Of a stretch of DNA of 64,000 nt, positions 41,914 through 52,442 are shown in pieces; the stretch's first letter is position 1; every line of letters begins with the position of its first letter. Source of the stretch: Pseudomonas lutea. Lineage in GTDB: Bacteria; Pseudomonadota; Gammaproteobacteria; Pseudomonadales; Pseudomonadaceae. The stretch spans positions 806,001 through 870,000 of the forward strand of contig NZ_JRMB01000002.1 in assembly GCF_000759445.1 (NCBI RefSeq), read 5' to 3'. The translations under genes and the position numbers were made by a program. The notes under the pieces were generated by a model. That model worked only from the letters and a program-made list of their open reading frames with translations, ran no database searches and was not told the DNA's origin.

Positions 41914-42693
41914 ATGCTGATGGTGATTTCCCCCGCCAAAACCCTCGATTTCGAGACGCCGCCGACGACAGAGCACTACACCCAGCCGCAATTTCTCGAC
42001 CACTCTCAGGAACTCATCAGCCAGCTGCGCGACTTTTCACCGGCGCAGATCGGCGAACTGATGCACCTGTCCGACAAACTCTCAGGCCTCAATGCCGCCC
42101 GCTTCGGCAGCTGGGACCCTGCGTTCACGCCTGATAACGCCAAGCAGGCGCTGCTGGCGTTCAAGGGCGACGTCTATACAGGCCTGGCAGCCGAGACCCT
42201 TAAAAAAGCCGATTTGAACTACGCGCAAAAACACCTGCGAATGCTGTCCGGGCTTTACGGCCTGTTGCGCCCTCTGGACTTGATGCAGCCGTATCGCCTG
42301 GAAATGGGCACGAAATTGCCCAATGCCAGAGGCAAAGACCTCTATGCATTCTGGGGCAATCGTATCAGCGAGTGGCTCAACGAGGCGCTTGAAGAGCAAG
42401 GCGACGATCTGTTGCTCAACCTGGCGTCCAACGAATACTTCTCGGCCGTGAAGCGTCCAGCCTTGAAAGCCAGGGTGATCGAGACCGAGTTCCGCGACCA
42501 GAAAAACGGCCAGTACAAAATCATCAGCTTCTACGCCAAGAAAGCCCGGGGCATGATGAGTCGTTTTGTCATCACTGAGCGCATCAGCAAGCCCAAGGAT
42601 CTGATGCAGTTCGACGCTCAGGGCTACCGCTACAGCAAGGAACTGTCATCCACCGACAGGCTGGTGTTCCTCCGCGACCAGCAGGACGCGTGA
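41914..42693 (+). CDS. yaaA: Peroxide stress protein YaaA
   Basis: A 259-residue DUF328 protein that limits free iron during peroxide stress in E. coli. The N-terminus [16 protein letters not shown] and the C-terminal [12 protein letters not shown] are conserved. AGGAG lies 9 nt before the ATG. It is transcribed toward algD but with a 1-kb gap, so it is a separate unit. Confidence 0.95.
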   Translation: MLMVISPAKTLDFETPPTTEHYTQPQFLDHSQELISQLRDFSPAQIGELMHLSDKLSGLNAARFGSWDPAFTPDNAKQALLAFKGDVYTGLAAETLKKADLNYAQKHLRMLSGLYGLLRPLDLMQPYRLEMGTKLPNARGKDLYAFWGNRISEWLNEALEEQGDDLLLNLASNEYFSAVKRPALKARVIETEFRDQKNGQYKIISFYAKKARGMMSRFVITERISKPKDLMQFDAQGYRYSKELSSTDRLVFLRDQQDA

Positions 42694-43177
42694 TTGCAGC
42701 AAGCCAACCCGGCTTTGCACTGGGTTACGCAGTCGCGGCAAGGACGCCGCGCGAACGTTTCCGCCTCGTTCGATGCCTTTAATTGAGGCGTCTGTCCGCC
42801 TCAATTCAGCTTCTAATCGGCCTCCCCTTCATTCGGATGTGCGTCACCCTCCAACTGGTGGCAAATTAAACAGTGATGGATTTCGCAAAATCCGACGAAT
42901 ACTTAGTTCAAATCCTGCAATTTAAGCGGACAAACGGTAGTGCTGGCGAGTAATTGGCGCCAAGTATAAGGCGGAAACTAAGCCCCTCTTTTTTTCTCAA
43001 AAATTTAACAACTTTTTTCATCTAAAACAGTGCCCTCGTTTGCAGTAGTGGCGCTTTGACTCTAATAGCGCTAAAACCCCCGTGGGGGCTGGGTCTAACC
43101 AAGCCTGACCCTGTCGCGACCCCACCTGACGTCACCCCGGTGTTACGAAAAATCTCAAAAAGAGGACGAGTGGCCCG
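42694..43177. other. Upstream part of the algD control region
   Basis: 484 bp without a protein gene. Visible elements: a 10-bp stem AATTGAGGCG-N6-CGCCTCAATT (42781-42806), probably the end of the yaaA transcript; the AlgR-like site (42926-42938); a perfect TTGGCGCCAA palindrome near 42954; and an AT-rich, T-tract stretch at 42986-43027 that could bend or bind MvaT/H-NS-type proteins. Confidence 0.6.
42926..42938 (-). promoter_or_regulatory. Candidate AlgR binding site
   Basis: On the minus strand ACCGTTTGTCCGC differs by one base from the ACCGTTCGTC core of AlgR sites at P. aeruginosa algD. It lies about 285 bp upstream of the predicted start of transcription; AlgR acts at far-upstream sites in P. 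aeruginosa. Confidence 0.45.
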
Positions 43178-43205
43178 GAACTTATGGGCATTGCCCACGC
43201 TCCTA
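43178..43205 (+). promoter_or_regulatory. AlgU (sigma-E type) promoter of the alginate operon
   Basis: GAACTT (43178-43183), a 17-bp spacer and TCCTA (43201-43205) fit an AlgU/RpoE promoter. Transcription would start near 43211, leaving a leader of about 477 nt before algD, similar to the long algD leaders of other Pseudomonas. The spacer holds an inverted repeat TGGGC-ATT-GCCCA (43185-43197). Confidence 0.75.
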
Positions 43206-43230
43206 CATCCCGTAACAATTCTCGTCCCCC

Positions 43231-43323
43231 ATGTAGGACATCTCTTACATGGCACATGGACAGATCTGGAAGTTGCTTCTCAACGAAGTTAGACCCACGG
43301 GTCAAGTGGTACGTACAAGGAGT
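43231..43323 (+). promoter_or_regulatory. Cluster of GGA motifs in the algD leader (Rsm-type sites)
   Basis: Three motifs resemble RsmA/RsmE sites: GGA in the loop of ATGTA-GGACATCTCT-TACAT (43231-43250), ACATGGACA (43254-43262), and ACAAGGAGT (43315-43323), which fits the (A/U)CANGGANGU consensus. All lie within about 115 nt of the predicted transcript start. The rest of the leader to 43687 has no gene. Confidence 0.5.
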
Positions 43324-43687
43324 CACGCACCAAACTAGTTGAAGTAAATTGAGCTAGCACCATTCGGGTGCCCGCAGTCGCTAACCGGAGTCGATTCATT
43401 GGGGGAAGGCCAGAAACCTTGTCCTAGAGCGCCCGGGCGCGACGCGCTAACCACCCGTTGGAGTGTCCTGCCATATCCCAGATCGGGAACCTATATAGAT
43501 ATGTATGGGCTACTCGACACTGTAGATCTGTAAAATTCGGGTTTGCCTTTCATATAGGTAACTCACCCTTAATTCTGCCTGTGCTTGTCACGCGACATTC
43601 ATTTGCCGTGCGTACGAGTGCGCGAAAGTTGTAAGACAATTTTTATATTTCGGCCAACTAAATGGCGTAAACATCGAGGAGATTACT

Positions 43688-45004
43688 ATGCGTATCAGCA
43701 TCTTTGGTTTGGGCTATGTCGGCGCTGTCTGCGCTGGTTGCCTCTCTGCGCGTGGTCATGATGTTGTGGGTGTGGACATCTCCGCTGCCAAGATCGATCT
43801 GATCAACAACGGCAAGTCGCCAATCGTTGAGCCTGGTCTGGGCGAGCTGCTGCAAACCGGTATCAAGACCGGCAAACTGCGCGGCACCACCGACTTCTCC
43901 GAAGCGATTCGCGCTACTGACCTGTCGATGATCTGCGTCGGCACCCCGAGCAAAAAGAACGGCGATCTGGAGCTGGACTTCATTGAATCGGTCTGCCGCG
44001 AAATCGGCTTCGTGCTGCGTGACAAGACTACCCGTCACACCATCGTCGTTCGCAGTACCGTTCTGCCAGGCACCGTTGCCAACGTGGTTATCCCGATCCT
44101 TGAAGACTGCTCGGGCAAGAAAGCCGGCGTTGACTTCGGCGTCGCGGTAAACCCTGAATTCCTGCGTGAAAGCACCGCGATCGCCGACTACGATCACCCT
44201 CCGATGACCGTTATCGGCGAATTCGACAAGGCGTCCGGCGACGTTCTGCAGTCCCTGTACGAAGAACTCGACGCACCGATCATCCGCAAGGACATCGCCG
44301 TTGCCGAAATGATCAAGTACACCTGCAACGTATGGCACGCGACCAAAGTCACCTTCGCCAACGAAATCGGCAACATCGCCAAGGCAGTCGGCGTCGATGG
44401 CCGTGAAGTGATGGACGTGGTCTGCCAGGACAAGGCTCTGAACCTGTCGCAGTACTACATGCGCCCAGGCTTCGCTTTCGGCGGTTCCTGCCTGCCGAAG
44501 GACGTTCGCGCCCTGACCTACCGCGCCAGCAGCCTGGACGTTGACGCACCTCTGCTCAACTCCCTGATGCGCAGCAACGTGTCCCAGGTTCAGAACGCAT
44601 TCGACATCGTTGCCGCCAGCGACACTCGCAAAGTGGCCCTGCTGGGTCTGAGCTTCAAGGCCGGTACCGATGACCTGCGCGAAAGCCCACTGGTCGAGCT
44701 GGCTGAAATGCTGATCGGTAAAGGCTACGACCTGAGCATCTTCGACAGCAACGTCGAATACGCCCGCGTCCACGGTGCGAACAAGGACTACATCGAGTCC
44801 AAGATCCCGCACGTTTCCTCTCTGCTGAACTCGGATTTCGACGCAGTCATCGACAAATCCGACGTGATCATCCTGGGCAACCGCGACGAGCGCTTCCGTG
44901 CACTCGCCAACAACGCGCCAGCTGGCAAGCGCGTGATTGACCTGGTGGGCTTCATGAAAGGCACCACCACTGAAAACGGTCAAATCGAAGGTATCTGCTG
45001 GTAA
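43688..45004 (+). CDS. algD: GDP-mannose 6-dehydrogenase
   Basis: A 438-residue NAD-dependent enzyme that oxidises GDP-mannose twice to GDP-mannuronate, the committed step of alginate synthesis. The Rossmann motif is FGLGYVGAVCAG at the N-terminus; the catalytic cysteine is Cys268 in FGGSCLPKD. GAGGAG precedes the ATG by 6 nt. First gene of the 12-gene operon. Codon use is strongly biased, as expected for a highly expressed gene. Confidence 0.98.
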   Translation: MRISIFGLGYVGAVCAGCLSARGHDVVGVDISAAKIDLINNGKSPIVEPGLGELLQTGIKTGKLRGTTDFSEAIRATDLSMICVGTPSKKNGDLELDFIESVCREIGFVLRDKTTRHTIVVRSTVLPGTVANVVIPILEDCSGKKAGVDFGVAVNPEFLRESTAIADYDHPPMTVIGEFDKASGDVLQSLYEELDAPIIRKDIAVAEMIKYTCNVWHATKVTFANEIGNIAKAVGVDGREVMDVVCQDKALNLSQYYMRPGFAFGGSCLPKDVRALTYRASSLDVDAPLLNSLMRSNVSQVQNAFDIVAASDTRKVALLGLSFKAGTDDLRESPLVELAEMLIGKGYDLSIFDSNVEYARVHGANKDYIESKIPHVSSLLNSDFDAVIDKSDVIILGNRDERFRALANNAPAGKRVIDLVGFMKGTTTENGQIEGICW

Positions 45005-45009
45005 CACTC

Positions 45010-45112
45010 AGCAAGCTGCAAGCCACGAGCTGCAAGTTTCAGGCTTCATTCCTCCAGCCCCAGGCAGCAATGCCTGCGGCTGGAGGTTTGAAGCTTGCGG
45101 CTTGAGTTTGCA
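45010..45112. repeat. Structured spacer between algD and alg8
   Basis: CCTCCAGCC (45051-45059) pairs with GGCTGGAGG (45078-45086) around an inner CAGGCA-GCAA-TGCCTG stem with a GNRA-type tetraloop. Outer arms AAGCTGCAAGCCACGAGCTGC and GAAGCTTGCGGCTTG add more pairing and belong to the same word family as the gcvP-sdaA repeat. It would fold in the mRNA 46 nt after algD. Confidence 0.75.
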
Positions 45113-45133
45113 ACTGACTTAGGGATACACATT

Positions 45134-46615
45134 ATGCAAAGGCTGAAGCACGGCTTCCTCCAGGCCGCAGGTTGGCTGTTTTATCTGAGTTTGCTGGCTG
45201 CCATTGCTATGGCCTTGCCTGCATCGCTGTTTGACTCGCATTCCAAAAATTTCATTTTCCTCATTGGTATCGTCGGCATCTGGCGCTACTCGATGGGCGC
45301 AACGCACTTCGTGCGCGGCATGATTTTCCTGTACATCGTCTACCCGCACCTGCGCCGTAAAGTGCGCAAGCTGGGCAAGGCGGCCGATCCGTCCCATGTG
45401 TTCCTGATGGTTACCAGCTTTCGCATCGATGCGCTGACTACCGCTCAGGTGTACAGCTCGGTGATCCGCGAAGCGATCAACTGCGGCTTCCCGACCACCA
45501 TCGTGTGCTCGCTGGTTGAAATGTCCGATGAGCTGCTGGTCAAGGCGCTGTGGGCCAAATACAACCCGCCGGAACACGTGAAGCTGGATTTCGTGCGTAT
45601 TGCCGGTACCGGCAAGCGTGACGGCCTGGCATTCGGCTTCCGCGCCATCTCCCGTCACATGCCCGACGACCGCGCCGTAGTGGCCGTGATCGACGGCGAC
45701 ACCGTGCTGGCTGAAGGCGTTGTGCAGAAGACCGTTCCGTGGTTCCAGCTGTTCGGCAATGTCGGCGGCCTGACCACCAACGAGTTCTGCGAAGTCCGCG
45801 GCGGCTACATCATGAGCGAGTGGCACAAACTGCGTTTCGCTCAGCGTCACATCAACATGTGCTCGATGGCTCTGTCCAAGCGCGTGCTGACGATGACCGG
45901 CCGCATGTCGGTGTTCCGCGCCACCGTGGTGACCGACCCTGTGTTCATCGCCGACGTTGAAAGCGATTCGCTGCAGCACTGGCGTCTGGGCCGCTTCAAG
46001 TTCCTGACCGGCGATGACAAGTCGAGCTGGTTCAGCCTGATGCGCCTGGGCTATGACACGTTCTACGTGCCCGATGCCGCGATCAACACTGTTGAGCACC
46101 CGCCGGAAAAGAGCTTCCTGAAGGCCAGCCGCAAGCTGATGTATCGCTGGTATGGCAACAACCTTCGGCAGAACTCCCGCGCGCTGGGCCTGGGTGTAGG
46201 CCGTCTCGGTATCTTCACCAGCATCGTGCTGTTCGACCAGCGCGTGTCGATGTGGACCTCCCTGCTGGGCCTGACGGTCGCCATGTTGGCGAGCCTCAAG
46301 TACGGCATCGAGTTTCTGCTGGCCTACCTGCTGTGGATCGGCATCACCCGCCTGATTCTGACCCTGCTGCTGTCGTGCAGCGGACACAGGATTGGACCGG
46401 CCTACCCGATCATTCTGTATTACAACCAAATCGTCGGCGCCCTGATGAAGATCTACGTCTTCTTCCGTCTCGACCGACAGTCCTGGACCCGCCAGGACAC
46501 AAAACTGAGCCGCGACATGGCCAGCTTCCAGGGTTGGTTCAACACCTGGTCGTCGCGGACCATGACTTTCTCGGCTGGCAGCATCTTCGTTGCCGTGCTG
46601 CTGACAATGGTCTGA
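45134..46615 (+). CDS. alg8: Alginate polymerase, glycosyltransferase 2
   Basis: A 493-residue membrane glycosyltransferase that polymerises GDP-mannuronate. Spans near 12-30 and 35-60 precede the GT2 domain, with the DxD-like IDGDTV (Asp187, Asp189), and GDD at 293-295, an acidic catalytic pair (GDDKSSW). C-terminal spans lie at about 375-440. The ATG at 45134 follows GGGATACACATT. Works with Alg44 as the polymerising complex. Confidence 0.97.
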   Translation: MQRLKHGFLQAAGWLFYLSLLAAIAMALPASLFDSHSKNFIFLIGIVGIWRYSMGATHFVRGMIFLYIVYPHLRRKVRKLGKAADPSHVFLMVTSFRIDALTTAQVYSSVIREAINCGFPTTIVCSLVEMSDELLVKALWAKYNPPEHVKLDFVRIAGTGKRDGLAFGFRAISRHMPDDRAVVAVIDGDTVLAEGVVQKTVPWFQLFGNVGGLTTNEFCEVRGGYIMSEWHKLRFAQRHINMCSMALSKRVLTMTGRMSVFRATVVTDPVFIADVESDSLQHWRLGRFKFLTGDDKSSWFSLMRLGYDTFYVPDAAINTVEHPPEKSFLKASRKLMYRWYGNNLRQNSRALGLGVGRLGIFTSIVLFDQRVSMWTSLLGLTVAMLASLKYGIEFLLAYLLWIGITRLILTLLLSCSGHRIGPAYPIILYYNQIVGALMKIYVFFRLDRQSWTRQDTKLSRDMASFQGWFNTWSSRTMTFSAGSIFVAVLLTMV

Positions 46616-46668
46616 ACGGGCCTCTGACCGAAACAATGGATCAACTCGATTAATCAGGAATTATCACC

Positions 46669-47841
46669 ATGAATACAGCCGTGAATGCCAATGTCGTACA
46701 TGAATCCGAAGCCCAGCGTCAGCACGCACGGGTCAAGATCCCGGCCAAGCTGCGACTGCTCAACGGGCAGCCGAACGCACCACTGGTTCGCGTCGAAGAC
46801 CTTTCCGCCGGCGGTCTGAGCTTCGTTGCTCCTGCCAATCTGCGCCCAAGCGTGGGTCAGGTCATCAAAGGCCGCCTGCAGTTCCTGATCGACAACCTCG
46901 GTCTGGCAATGGACATCGACCTGCAAGTGCGCACCATCGATTCCGCCACCGGCCGTGTGGGTTGCCAGTTCCAGCACCTGGAAGCTCAGGACATCGCAAC
47001 GCTGCGCCACCTGATCACTTCGCACCTGTCGGGCGATCTCATCAGCATGGGCGAAGTGCTCGCGACCCTGCAGCGCGACAACTTCACCAAGGCGCGCAAG
47101 AACAAAGACTCCGGCAGCGGCCAGAGCGCGTTCGGTCGTCTGCGTGCAGTGACCTTCAGCGCCGGTATCTTCATCGTCGGTCTGGCCGCCTTCGGCTTCG
47201 TCGCCAAGTCGGTCTACGGCATGTACTTCGTCAGCCACTCCACGTCGGGTCTGGTCAGCGTACCGAGCCTGGACGTGACCATGCCTCGTGAAGGCACCGT
47301 GACCAGTCTGGTCACCGCGAACGGCGAAGTAGCTAAAGGCGCTCCACTGGCCACCTTCAACACCAGCATGCTGGACATGTTGAAAGGCAACCTGGACCCG
47401 GACGAAATGCAGCCTGCCAAGATCGAAGAGCTGTTCGGTCGTCAGCTGGCCGGTACCATGACCAGCCCATGCGACTGCGTCGTGGCCAAGCAACTCGTCG
47501 CCGACGGTCAGTACGCCAGCAAGGGCCAAGTGATCTTCCAGATGGTGCCGCGCAACGTCGCCGCCAACGTCGAAGCACGCTTCACCTACCGCCAGTTCGC
47601 CGACGTCCAGCCGGGCGCCAGCGTGAACTTCCAGGTGGCGGGCGAAGAAGGCAACCACAGCGGCAAGATCGTCAGCGCCACGGCATTGAGCCCGGCTGAC
47701 CTGTCTTCCGACATCCGCGTTCAGATCCAGCCAGATGAAGCCATCAACAGCAACCTGGCAGGTCGTCCGGTTGAAGTGGTGAGCAACCGTGGCCCATCGC
47801 TGAACTGGCTGATCGACAAAGCCACGGCGGCAGGTTTCTAA
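46669..47841 (+). CDS. alg44: Alginate co-polymerase with PilZ domain
   Basis: A 390-residue protein that activates Alg8 on binding c-di-GMP. The N-terminal PilZ domain has R17xxxR21 and D44xSxxG; one membrane span follows at about residues 160-185 (SAGIFIVGLAAFGFVAK), then a HlyD-like periplasmic domain (MPREGTVTSLV, later VNFQV). All PilZ ligand residues are present, so c-di-GMP control should be intact. Confidence 0.97.
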   Translation: MNTAVNANVVHESEAQRQHARVKIPAKLRLLNGQPNAPLVRVEDLSAGGLSFVAPANLRPSVGQVIKGRLQFLIDNLGLAMDIDLQVRTIDSATGRVGCQFQHLEAQDIATLRHLITSHLSGDLISMGEVLATLQRDNFTKARKNKDSGSGQSAFGRLRAVTFSAGIFIVGLAAFGFVAKSVYGMYFVSHSTSGLVSVPSLDVTMPREGTVTSLVTANGEVAKGAPLATFNTSMLDMLKGNLDPDEMQPAKIEELFGRQLAGTMTSPCDCVVAKQLVADGQYASKGQVIFQMVPRNVAANVEARFTYRQFADVQPGASVNFQVAGEEGNHSGKIVSATALSPADLSSDIRVQIQPDEAINSNLAGRPVEVVSNRGPSLNWLIDKATAAGF

Positions 47842-47843
47842 AC

Positions 47844-49256
47844 ATGGCTAGCCCACTACGAAGCTTGTCAGCCCCTACATTGTTGAGCCTGGCGATCGCT
47901 ATCGGTTTGGGCGGCTGTGCCGGCCTGCCCGATCAGCGCCTGGCCAACGAAGCCCTGAAACGCGGCGACACCGCGCTGGCGGAGCAAAACTATCGGCAAC
48001 TGGCGGACCTGGGCTACAGCGACGCACAGGTCGGCCTCGCGGACATCCAGGTGGGTACCCGCGACCCGGAGCTGATCAAGCAGGCCGAGGCGACTTACCG
48101 CGCTGCGGCCGCCACTTCGCCCCGAGCGCAATCGCGCCTGGGCAAGCTGCTGGCGGTCAAGCCGAACTCCACCGAAGCCGAGCAACGTGAAGCCGAAGGC
48201 CTGTTGAAGACCGCTTTCGCCAACGGCGAAGCCGGCACGCTGATCCCGCTGGCCATGCTCTATCTGCAATACCCGCACACGTTCCCGAACGTGAACGCGC
48301 AGCAGAAGATCAACGAGTGGCGCGCCACCGGTTACCCGGAAGCTGGCCTGGCCCAGGTGCTGCTGTATCGCACTCAAGGCACCTATGACCAGCATCTGGC
48401 CGACGTGGAAAGCATCTGCAAGCAGGCGCTGCGCACGACGGACGTTTGCTACACCGAGCTGGCGACCGTTTACCAGAAGCGCGGCGAAACCGACAAGCAG
48501 GCTGCGCTGATCCAGCAGATGCAAAGCGGCTACGCCATGGGCAGCATACCTGCCATGCGCGTGGACAGCGTTGCCCGGGTGCTGGCTGATTCGACCCTGG
48601 GCAAGCCGGACGAAAAGACTGCGCAAACGCTGCTTGAAAAAGTGGCTCCCGGCTACCCCGCTTCATGGGTGAGCCTGGCGCAGTTGCTGTACGACTACCC
48701 GGAACTGGGTGACGTCAACAAGATGATGGAATACCTGGACAACGGCCGTGCCGCGGACCAACCGCGCGCCGAACTGTTGCTGGGCAAACTGTATTACGAA
48801 GGCAAGCTGGTCTTGCCGGACGCGAAGAAAGCCGAGGAGCACCTGACCAAGGCCGCTGCGACGCAGATCTCCGCGCATTACTACCTGGGTCAGCTTTATC
48901 GCCGGGGTTATCTGGGCCACCCAGACCCGCAAAAAGCTGTCGACCAGCTGCTGACCTCCGCACGCGGTGGCCAGAACAGTGCCGACTTCGCCCTCGCGCA
49001 GTTGTTCTCGCAAGGCAAAGGCATCAAGCCTGATCCGGTCAACGCGTGGGTCTTCGGTCAGCTCGCACTGGCTCAAGGCACGCCGCAAGCGACGGATCTT
49101 GCGCAACAACTGAACGAACAATTGCCGCCTGAGAAGCGCGCCCAGGCGCAGAGTCTTCTCCAGCGTGAACAGCAGGTCCGAGGCACCACAGCACAAAATG
49201 CGCTGGCCTTGCAGACCCTGCAAGAAGAAAAAGACGGCGGGGACGCACCTCTATGA
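47844..49256 (+). CDS. algK: Alginate outer-membrane lipoprotein AlgK
   Basis: A 470-residue lipoprotein with lipobox GGC (Cys25) and Sel1/TPR-like repeats through most of its length. It scaffolds the periplasmic alginate machine and helps place AlgE in the outer membrane. The gene starts 2 bp after alg44 and overlaps the algE start (ATGA at 49253), so the three are translationally linked. Confidence 0.95.
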   Translation: MASPLRSLSAPTLLSLAIAIGLGGCAGLPDQRLANEALKRGDTALAEQNYRQLADLGYSDAQVGLADIQVGTRDPELIKQAEATYRAAAATSPRAQSRLGKLLAVKPNSTEAEQREAEGLLKTAFANGEAGTLIPLAMLYLQYPHTFPNVNAQQKINEWRATGYPEAGLAQVLLYRTQGTYDQHLADVESICKQALRTTDVCYTELATVYQKRGETDKQAALIQQMQSGYAMGSIPAMRVDSVARVLADSTLGKPDEKTAQTLLEKVAPGYPASWVSLAQLLYDYPELGDVNKMMEYLDNGRAADQPRAELLLGKLYYEGKLVLPDAKKAEEHLTKAAATQISAHYYLGQLYRRGYLGHPDPQKAVDQLLTSARGGQNSADFALAQLFSQGKGIKPDPVNAWVFGQLALAQGTPQATDLAQQLNEQLPPEKRAQAQSLLQREQQVRGTTAQNALALQTLQEEKDGGDAPL

Positions 49257-50752
49257 AGCTTAAGTTGAACCCTCTGATGGCAGCTGGCATGGGCCTGGGT
49301 TTTTCCATGATGTGGGCCACGCCGACTCTGGCAGCCCTGACCGACACTCAGAATTTCGGCCTCGAAGTCAAAGTGACCGGGCAGATGGAAGACGACCGTG
49401 ACCTCGGCACCCGCAGCGGTGGCGACGTCAATGGTGTCGGTCTGGACCTGCGCCCATGGGCGTATGGCGAGTCGGGCGACTGGAGCGCTTACGCGATGGG
49501 CCAGGTAGTCGCTGCTACCGACACCATTCAGACTGACCCGCTGGATCAGCAGGTTACCGACGCGAACGGCCAGAGCACCCAACGCTCGCGCAGCACTTCC
49601 AACAGCCGCAAGGTGGATGACAGCTACGCCGCGCTGCGCGAATTCTGGATCGGCTACAGCGGCTTCACGGCCTACCCTGGCGAGATCCTGAAAGTGGGCC
49701 GTCAGCGCCTGCGCAATGATGACGGTCAGTGGCACGACACCAACATCGAAGCCGTCAACTGGACCTTCGACACCACGCTGCTCAAAGCCGAAGTGGGTGC
49801 TGCGCAACGCTTCAGCGAATACCGTACTGACCTGACCGAGCTTTCGGCGCAGGACAAGGACCGCTCACACCTTTACGGCGACGTGGAATACCAGTGGACA
49901 CCCGGCCAATGGGCAGGGATTCGCGCGCACCACAGTCACGACGGCGGCAGCCTGAAACACCAGGGCGAGCCCATTGATGACCTGGACAAAACCAGCCGTG
50001 GTGATCTGACCTGGCTGGGTCTGCAGGCCAACAGCGACGCGTACAACTACCGCAATCTGAACACCGTCAACTACTGGGGCAGCCTGACCTGGCTGACCGG
50101 CGACCGCGATCGCATCGGCAGCCGCTTCGACGCCATTGGCGATCAGGACGTGGCTGGCGAAAAGACCGACGAAAACGTCAACGGCTGGGCGACTGATTTG
50201 GGTCTGCGTTTCCGTCTGGATCCAATGTGGCAAGTGGGCGGCGCTTACTCCCGCGCCAGCAAGAACTACGAACAGAACGGTCTGGAAAGCAACCGCTCGA
50301 ACTGGACCGGTACCCGCTCGCGCGTGCATCGCTTCGGTGAAGCGTTCCAGGGCGAGATGGCCAACGTAGAGTCCGGCTCGCTGTTTGCCTCCTGGCAGAT
50401 GCAGGACGAGTACGACGCCTCGCTGATCTACCACAAGTTCCGCCGCGTTGATGGCCACTCCCCTATCGGCGGCGCGGGCGTCAATCCAGCGCCAGAGAGT
50501 ACAGACGTTTCCGGCGTTCTCCAGTCCTTGCAGTTGCAAGACGGCAACAAGGACCTGGGCCAGGAGATGGATCTGGTCGTGACCAAGTACTTTAAGCAGG
50601 GCCTGCTGCCCGCGGCGGTGAGCCAGTCGTTCGACGAACCGTCGGCGCTGATCCGTCTCCGCGCAGGCGTTTTCAAGCCGGGCGATGCGTACCAAAGCGG
50701 TGTGGACAACTACATGCACCGCGCCATCGTCGACGTCATCTGGCGCTTCTGA
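49253..50752 (+). CDS. algE: Alginate outer-membrane porin
   Basis: A 499-residue beta-barrel with an N-terminal signal peptide ([22 protein letters not shown], cut near TLA), many aromatic strand pairs and a terminal Phe (VDVIWRF) as the outer-membrane insertion signal. It secretes the polymer. The ATG overlaps the algK stop by 4 bp. Confidence 0.97.
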   Translation: MKLKLNPLMAAGMGLGFSMMWATPTLAALTDTQNFGLEVKVTGQMEDDRDLGTRSGGDVNGVGLDLRPWAYGESGDWSAYAMGQVVAATDTIQTDPLDQQVTDANGQSTQRSRSTSNSRKVDDSYAALREFWIGYSGFTAYPGEILKVGRQRLRNDDGQWHDTNIEAVNWTFDTTLLKAEVGAAQRFSEYRTDLTELSAQDKDRSHLYGDVEYQWTPGQWAGIRAHHSHDGGSLKHQGEPIDDLDKTSRGDLTWLGLQANSDAYNYRNLNTVNYWGSLTWLTGDRDRIGSRFDAIGDQDVAGEKTDENVNGWATDLGLRFRLDPMWQVGGAYSRASKNYEQNGLESNRSNWTGTRSRVHRFGEAFQGEMANVESGSLFASWQMQDEYDASLIYHKFRRVDGHSPIGGAGVNPAPESTDVSGVLQSLQLQDGNKDLGQEMDLVVTKYFKQGLLPAAVSQSFDEPSALIRLRAGVFKPGDAYQSGVDNYMHRAIVDVIWRF

Positions 50753-50779
50753 TGCAAGCCGCGATAGGAGTGCAATGAG

Positions 50780-52429
50780 ATGAACAGTCAAGCAAGCAGA
50801 TTGCGTCACCGGGCATGGCCACATGCCCTGCTGGAAAGCTCCGTGCTGAGAAGCGCGGTGCTGAGCAGCGCCTTGCTATTGGCCAGCACGACTGCGATGG
50901 CCAACAGTCCTCTGCCGGTGCCTGCACCGGCGGCGCACCCGGCTGACGGCAAGGGTGAAGTGGTCAAAGGTCTGCATCAGGCCAAGACCTACTCCATCAC
51001 CAGCGCGCCTATTGAGCCGTTGCTCATGGACAAGCCCAAGTTGCCCGACCTGTCCGGTTACACCCAGCAGGCCATGCAGAAAAAGATCGTGCGCACCAAG
51101 CCCGGCAAGGCTTCGATCAAACGCATGATGCAGGAGGACTCGCTCAAGGAGTTCATCGGCGGCGATAACAAGATGGCCGAATGGGTTGCGCGTCAGCACG
51201 GCATTCCCGAAGCCATCTTCGTGGACGACGGCTACATGACCCTGCAGGACCTGGCTAAAAAGGTGCCCAAGCAGTACCTGAGCGAAACGTCGCCGGGCGT
51301 GTTCCTGGCGCGTCTGCCTATCGTGGTCGGCAGAAAAGGCATTCTTGAAATCGACAAGAGAACCGTCGAGCTGCGTCTGTCCCAGGACGCCGGTGCGTTC
51401 CTGGTCAACGACAACATGCTGTTCATGTCCGACACCAAGCTGACCGGCTGGAGCGAAGCGGCCAACGGCCCGTCGACGTACAAGGCGCCGAAGGAATTCC
51501 GGCCGTTCCTGTTGTCGTGGGGCGGTACCCAGACCTACATGTTCAACACCAAAGTGGCGAGCCTGGGCTACAACAACAGCAAGTCGTACGGGATCAGTAT
51601 TTCCCAGTACACCCCGAACACCAAGGCGAAGATGAACCGCCCGGACCCTACGGGCTGGATCGTCAACTCCGAATTCTCGGACATGTGGTACGGCTTCTAC
51701 TGCTATGAAACCCGCGACTTCGTGGTGAAGGGCAGCACCTACCACGACAACATCGTTTACGGCATCGACCCACACGACCGTTCGCACGGTCTGATCATTG
51801 CTGAAAACACGGTGTACGGCACGAAGAAGAAGCACGGCATCATCGTCTCCCGTGAGGTGAACGACAGCTTCATCATCAACAACAAAAGCTACGACAACCA
51901 CCTGTCCGGCATCGTCCTTGACCGTAACAGCGTGAACAACCTGGTGGCGTACAACGAGATCTATCGCAACCACACAGACGGCATCACGTTGTACGAGAGC
52001 GCCGACAACCTGCTGTGGGGCAACCGCGTGTTCGCCAACAAACGTCACGGCATCCGGGTACGTAACAGCACCAACATCAAGCTGTACGAAAACCTGGCCA
52101 TCGGCAACGGCCTGATGGGCGTCTACGGCCACATCAAAGACCTGTCGGACACTGACCGGGACATCAAGCTCGATCCGTTCGATGCAGAAGTCTCGATGAT
52201 CATGGTCGGCGGTGAACTGACCTCCAACGGTTCAGGACCGCTGTCCATCGACTCGCCACTGAGCGTCGAGCTGTACAAGGTCGCGATGCTTGCACCGACC
52301 AAAGCCAGCGGGATCAGCTTCAACGGTGTTCTGGGCGATCGTCAGGACGAAATCCTCGATCTGCTGGTGCGCCAGCAGAAAGCCGTGTTGATCGACCCGG
52401 TAGAAAGCCAGAAACAACTCCGGGACTGA
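50780..52429 (+). CDS. algG: Mannuronan C-5 epimerase
   Basis: A 549-residue periplasmic right-handed beta-helix enzyme that converts mannuronate to guluronate in the polymer. The catalytic DPHDR motif is at 330-334, and several NNxxYxNxxxGI-type coils follow. A long, positively charged N-terminal signal region (about 40 residues) precedes the mature part. GATAGGAG lies before the ATG. Confidence 0.97.
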   Translation: MNSQASRLRHRAWPHALLESSVLRSAVLSSALLLASTTAMANSPLPVPAPAAHPADGKGEVVKGLHQAKTYSITSAPIEPLLMDKPKLPDLSGYTQQAMQKKIVRTKPGKASIKRMMQEDSLKEFIGGDNKMAEWVARQHGIPEAIFVDDGYMTLQDLAKKVPKQYLSETSPGVFLARLPIVVGRKGILEIDKRTVELRLSQDAGAFLVNDNMLFMSDTKLTGWSEAANGPSTYKAPKEFRPFLLSWGGTQTYMFNTKVASLGYNNSKSYGISISQYTPNTKAKMNRPDPTGWIVNSEFSDMWYGFYCYETRDFVVKGSTYHDNIVYGIDPHDRSHGLIIAENTVYGTKKKHGIIVSREVNDSFIINNKSYDNHLSGIVLDRNSVNNLVAYNEIYRNHTDGITLYESADNLLWGNRVFANKRHGIRVRNSTNIKLYENLAIGNGLMGVYGHIKDLSDTDRDIKLDPFDAEVSMIMVGGELTSNGSGPLSIDSPLSVELYKVAMLAPTKASGISFNGVLGDRQDEILDLLVRQQKAVLIDPVESQKQLRD

Positions 52430-52442
52430 GGAAGATATTTCT

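Noticed and set aside
43056..43292. 78-codon frame across the algD promoter
   Set aside because: Pro/Leu-rich, no ribosome site, and it overlaps the AlgU promoter and leader motifs.
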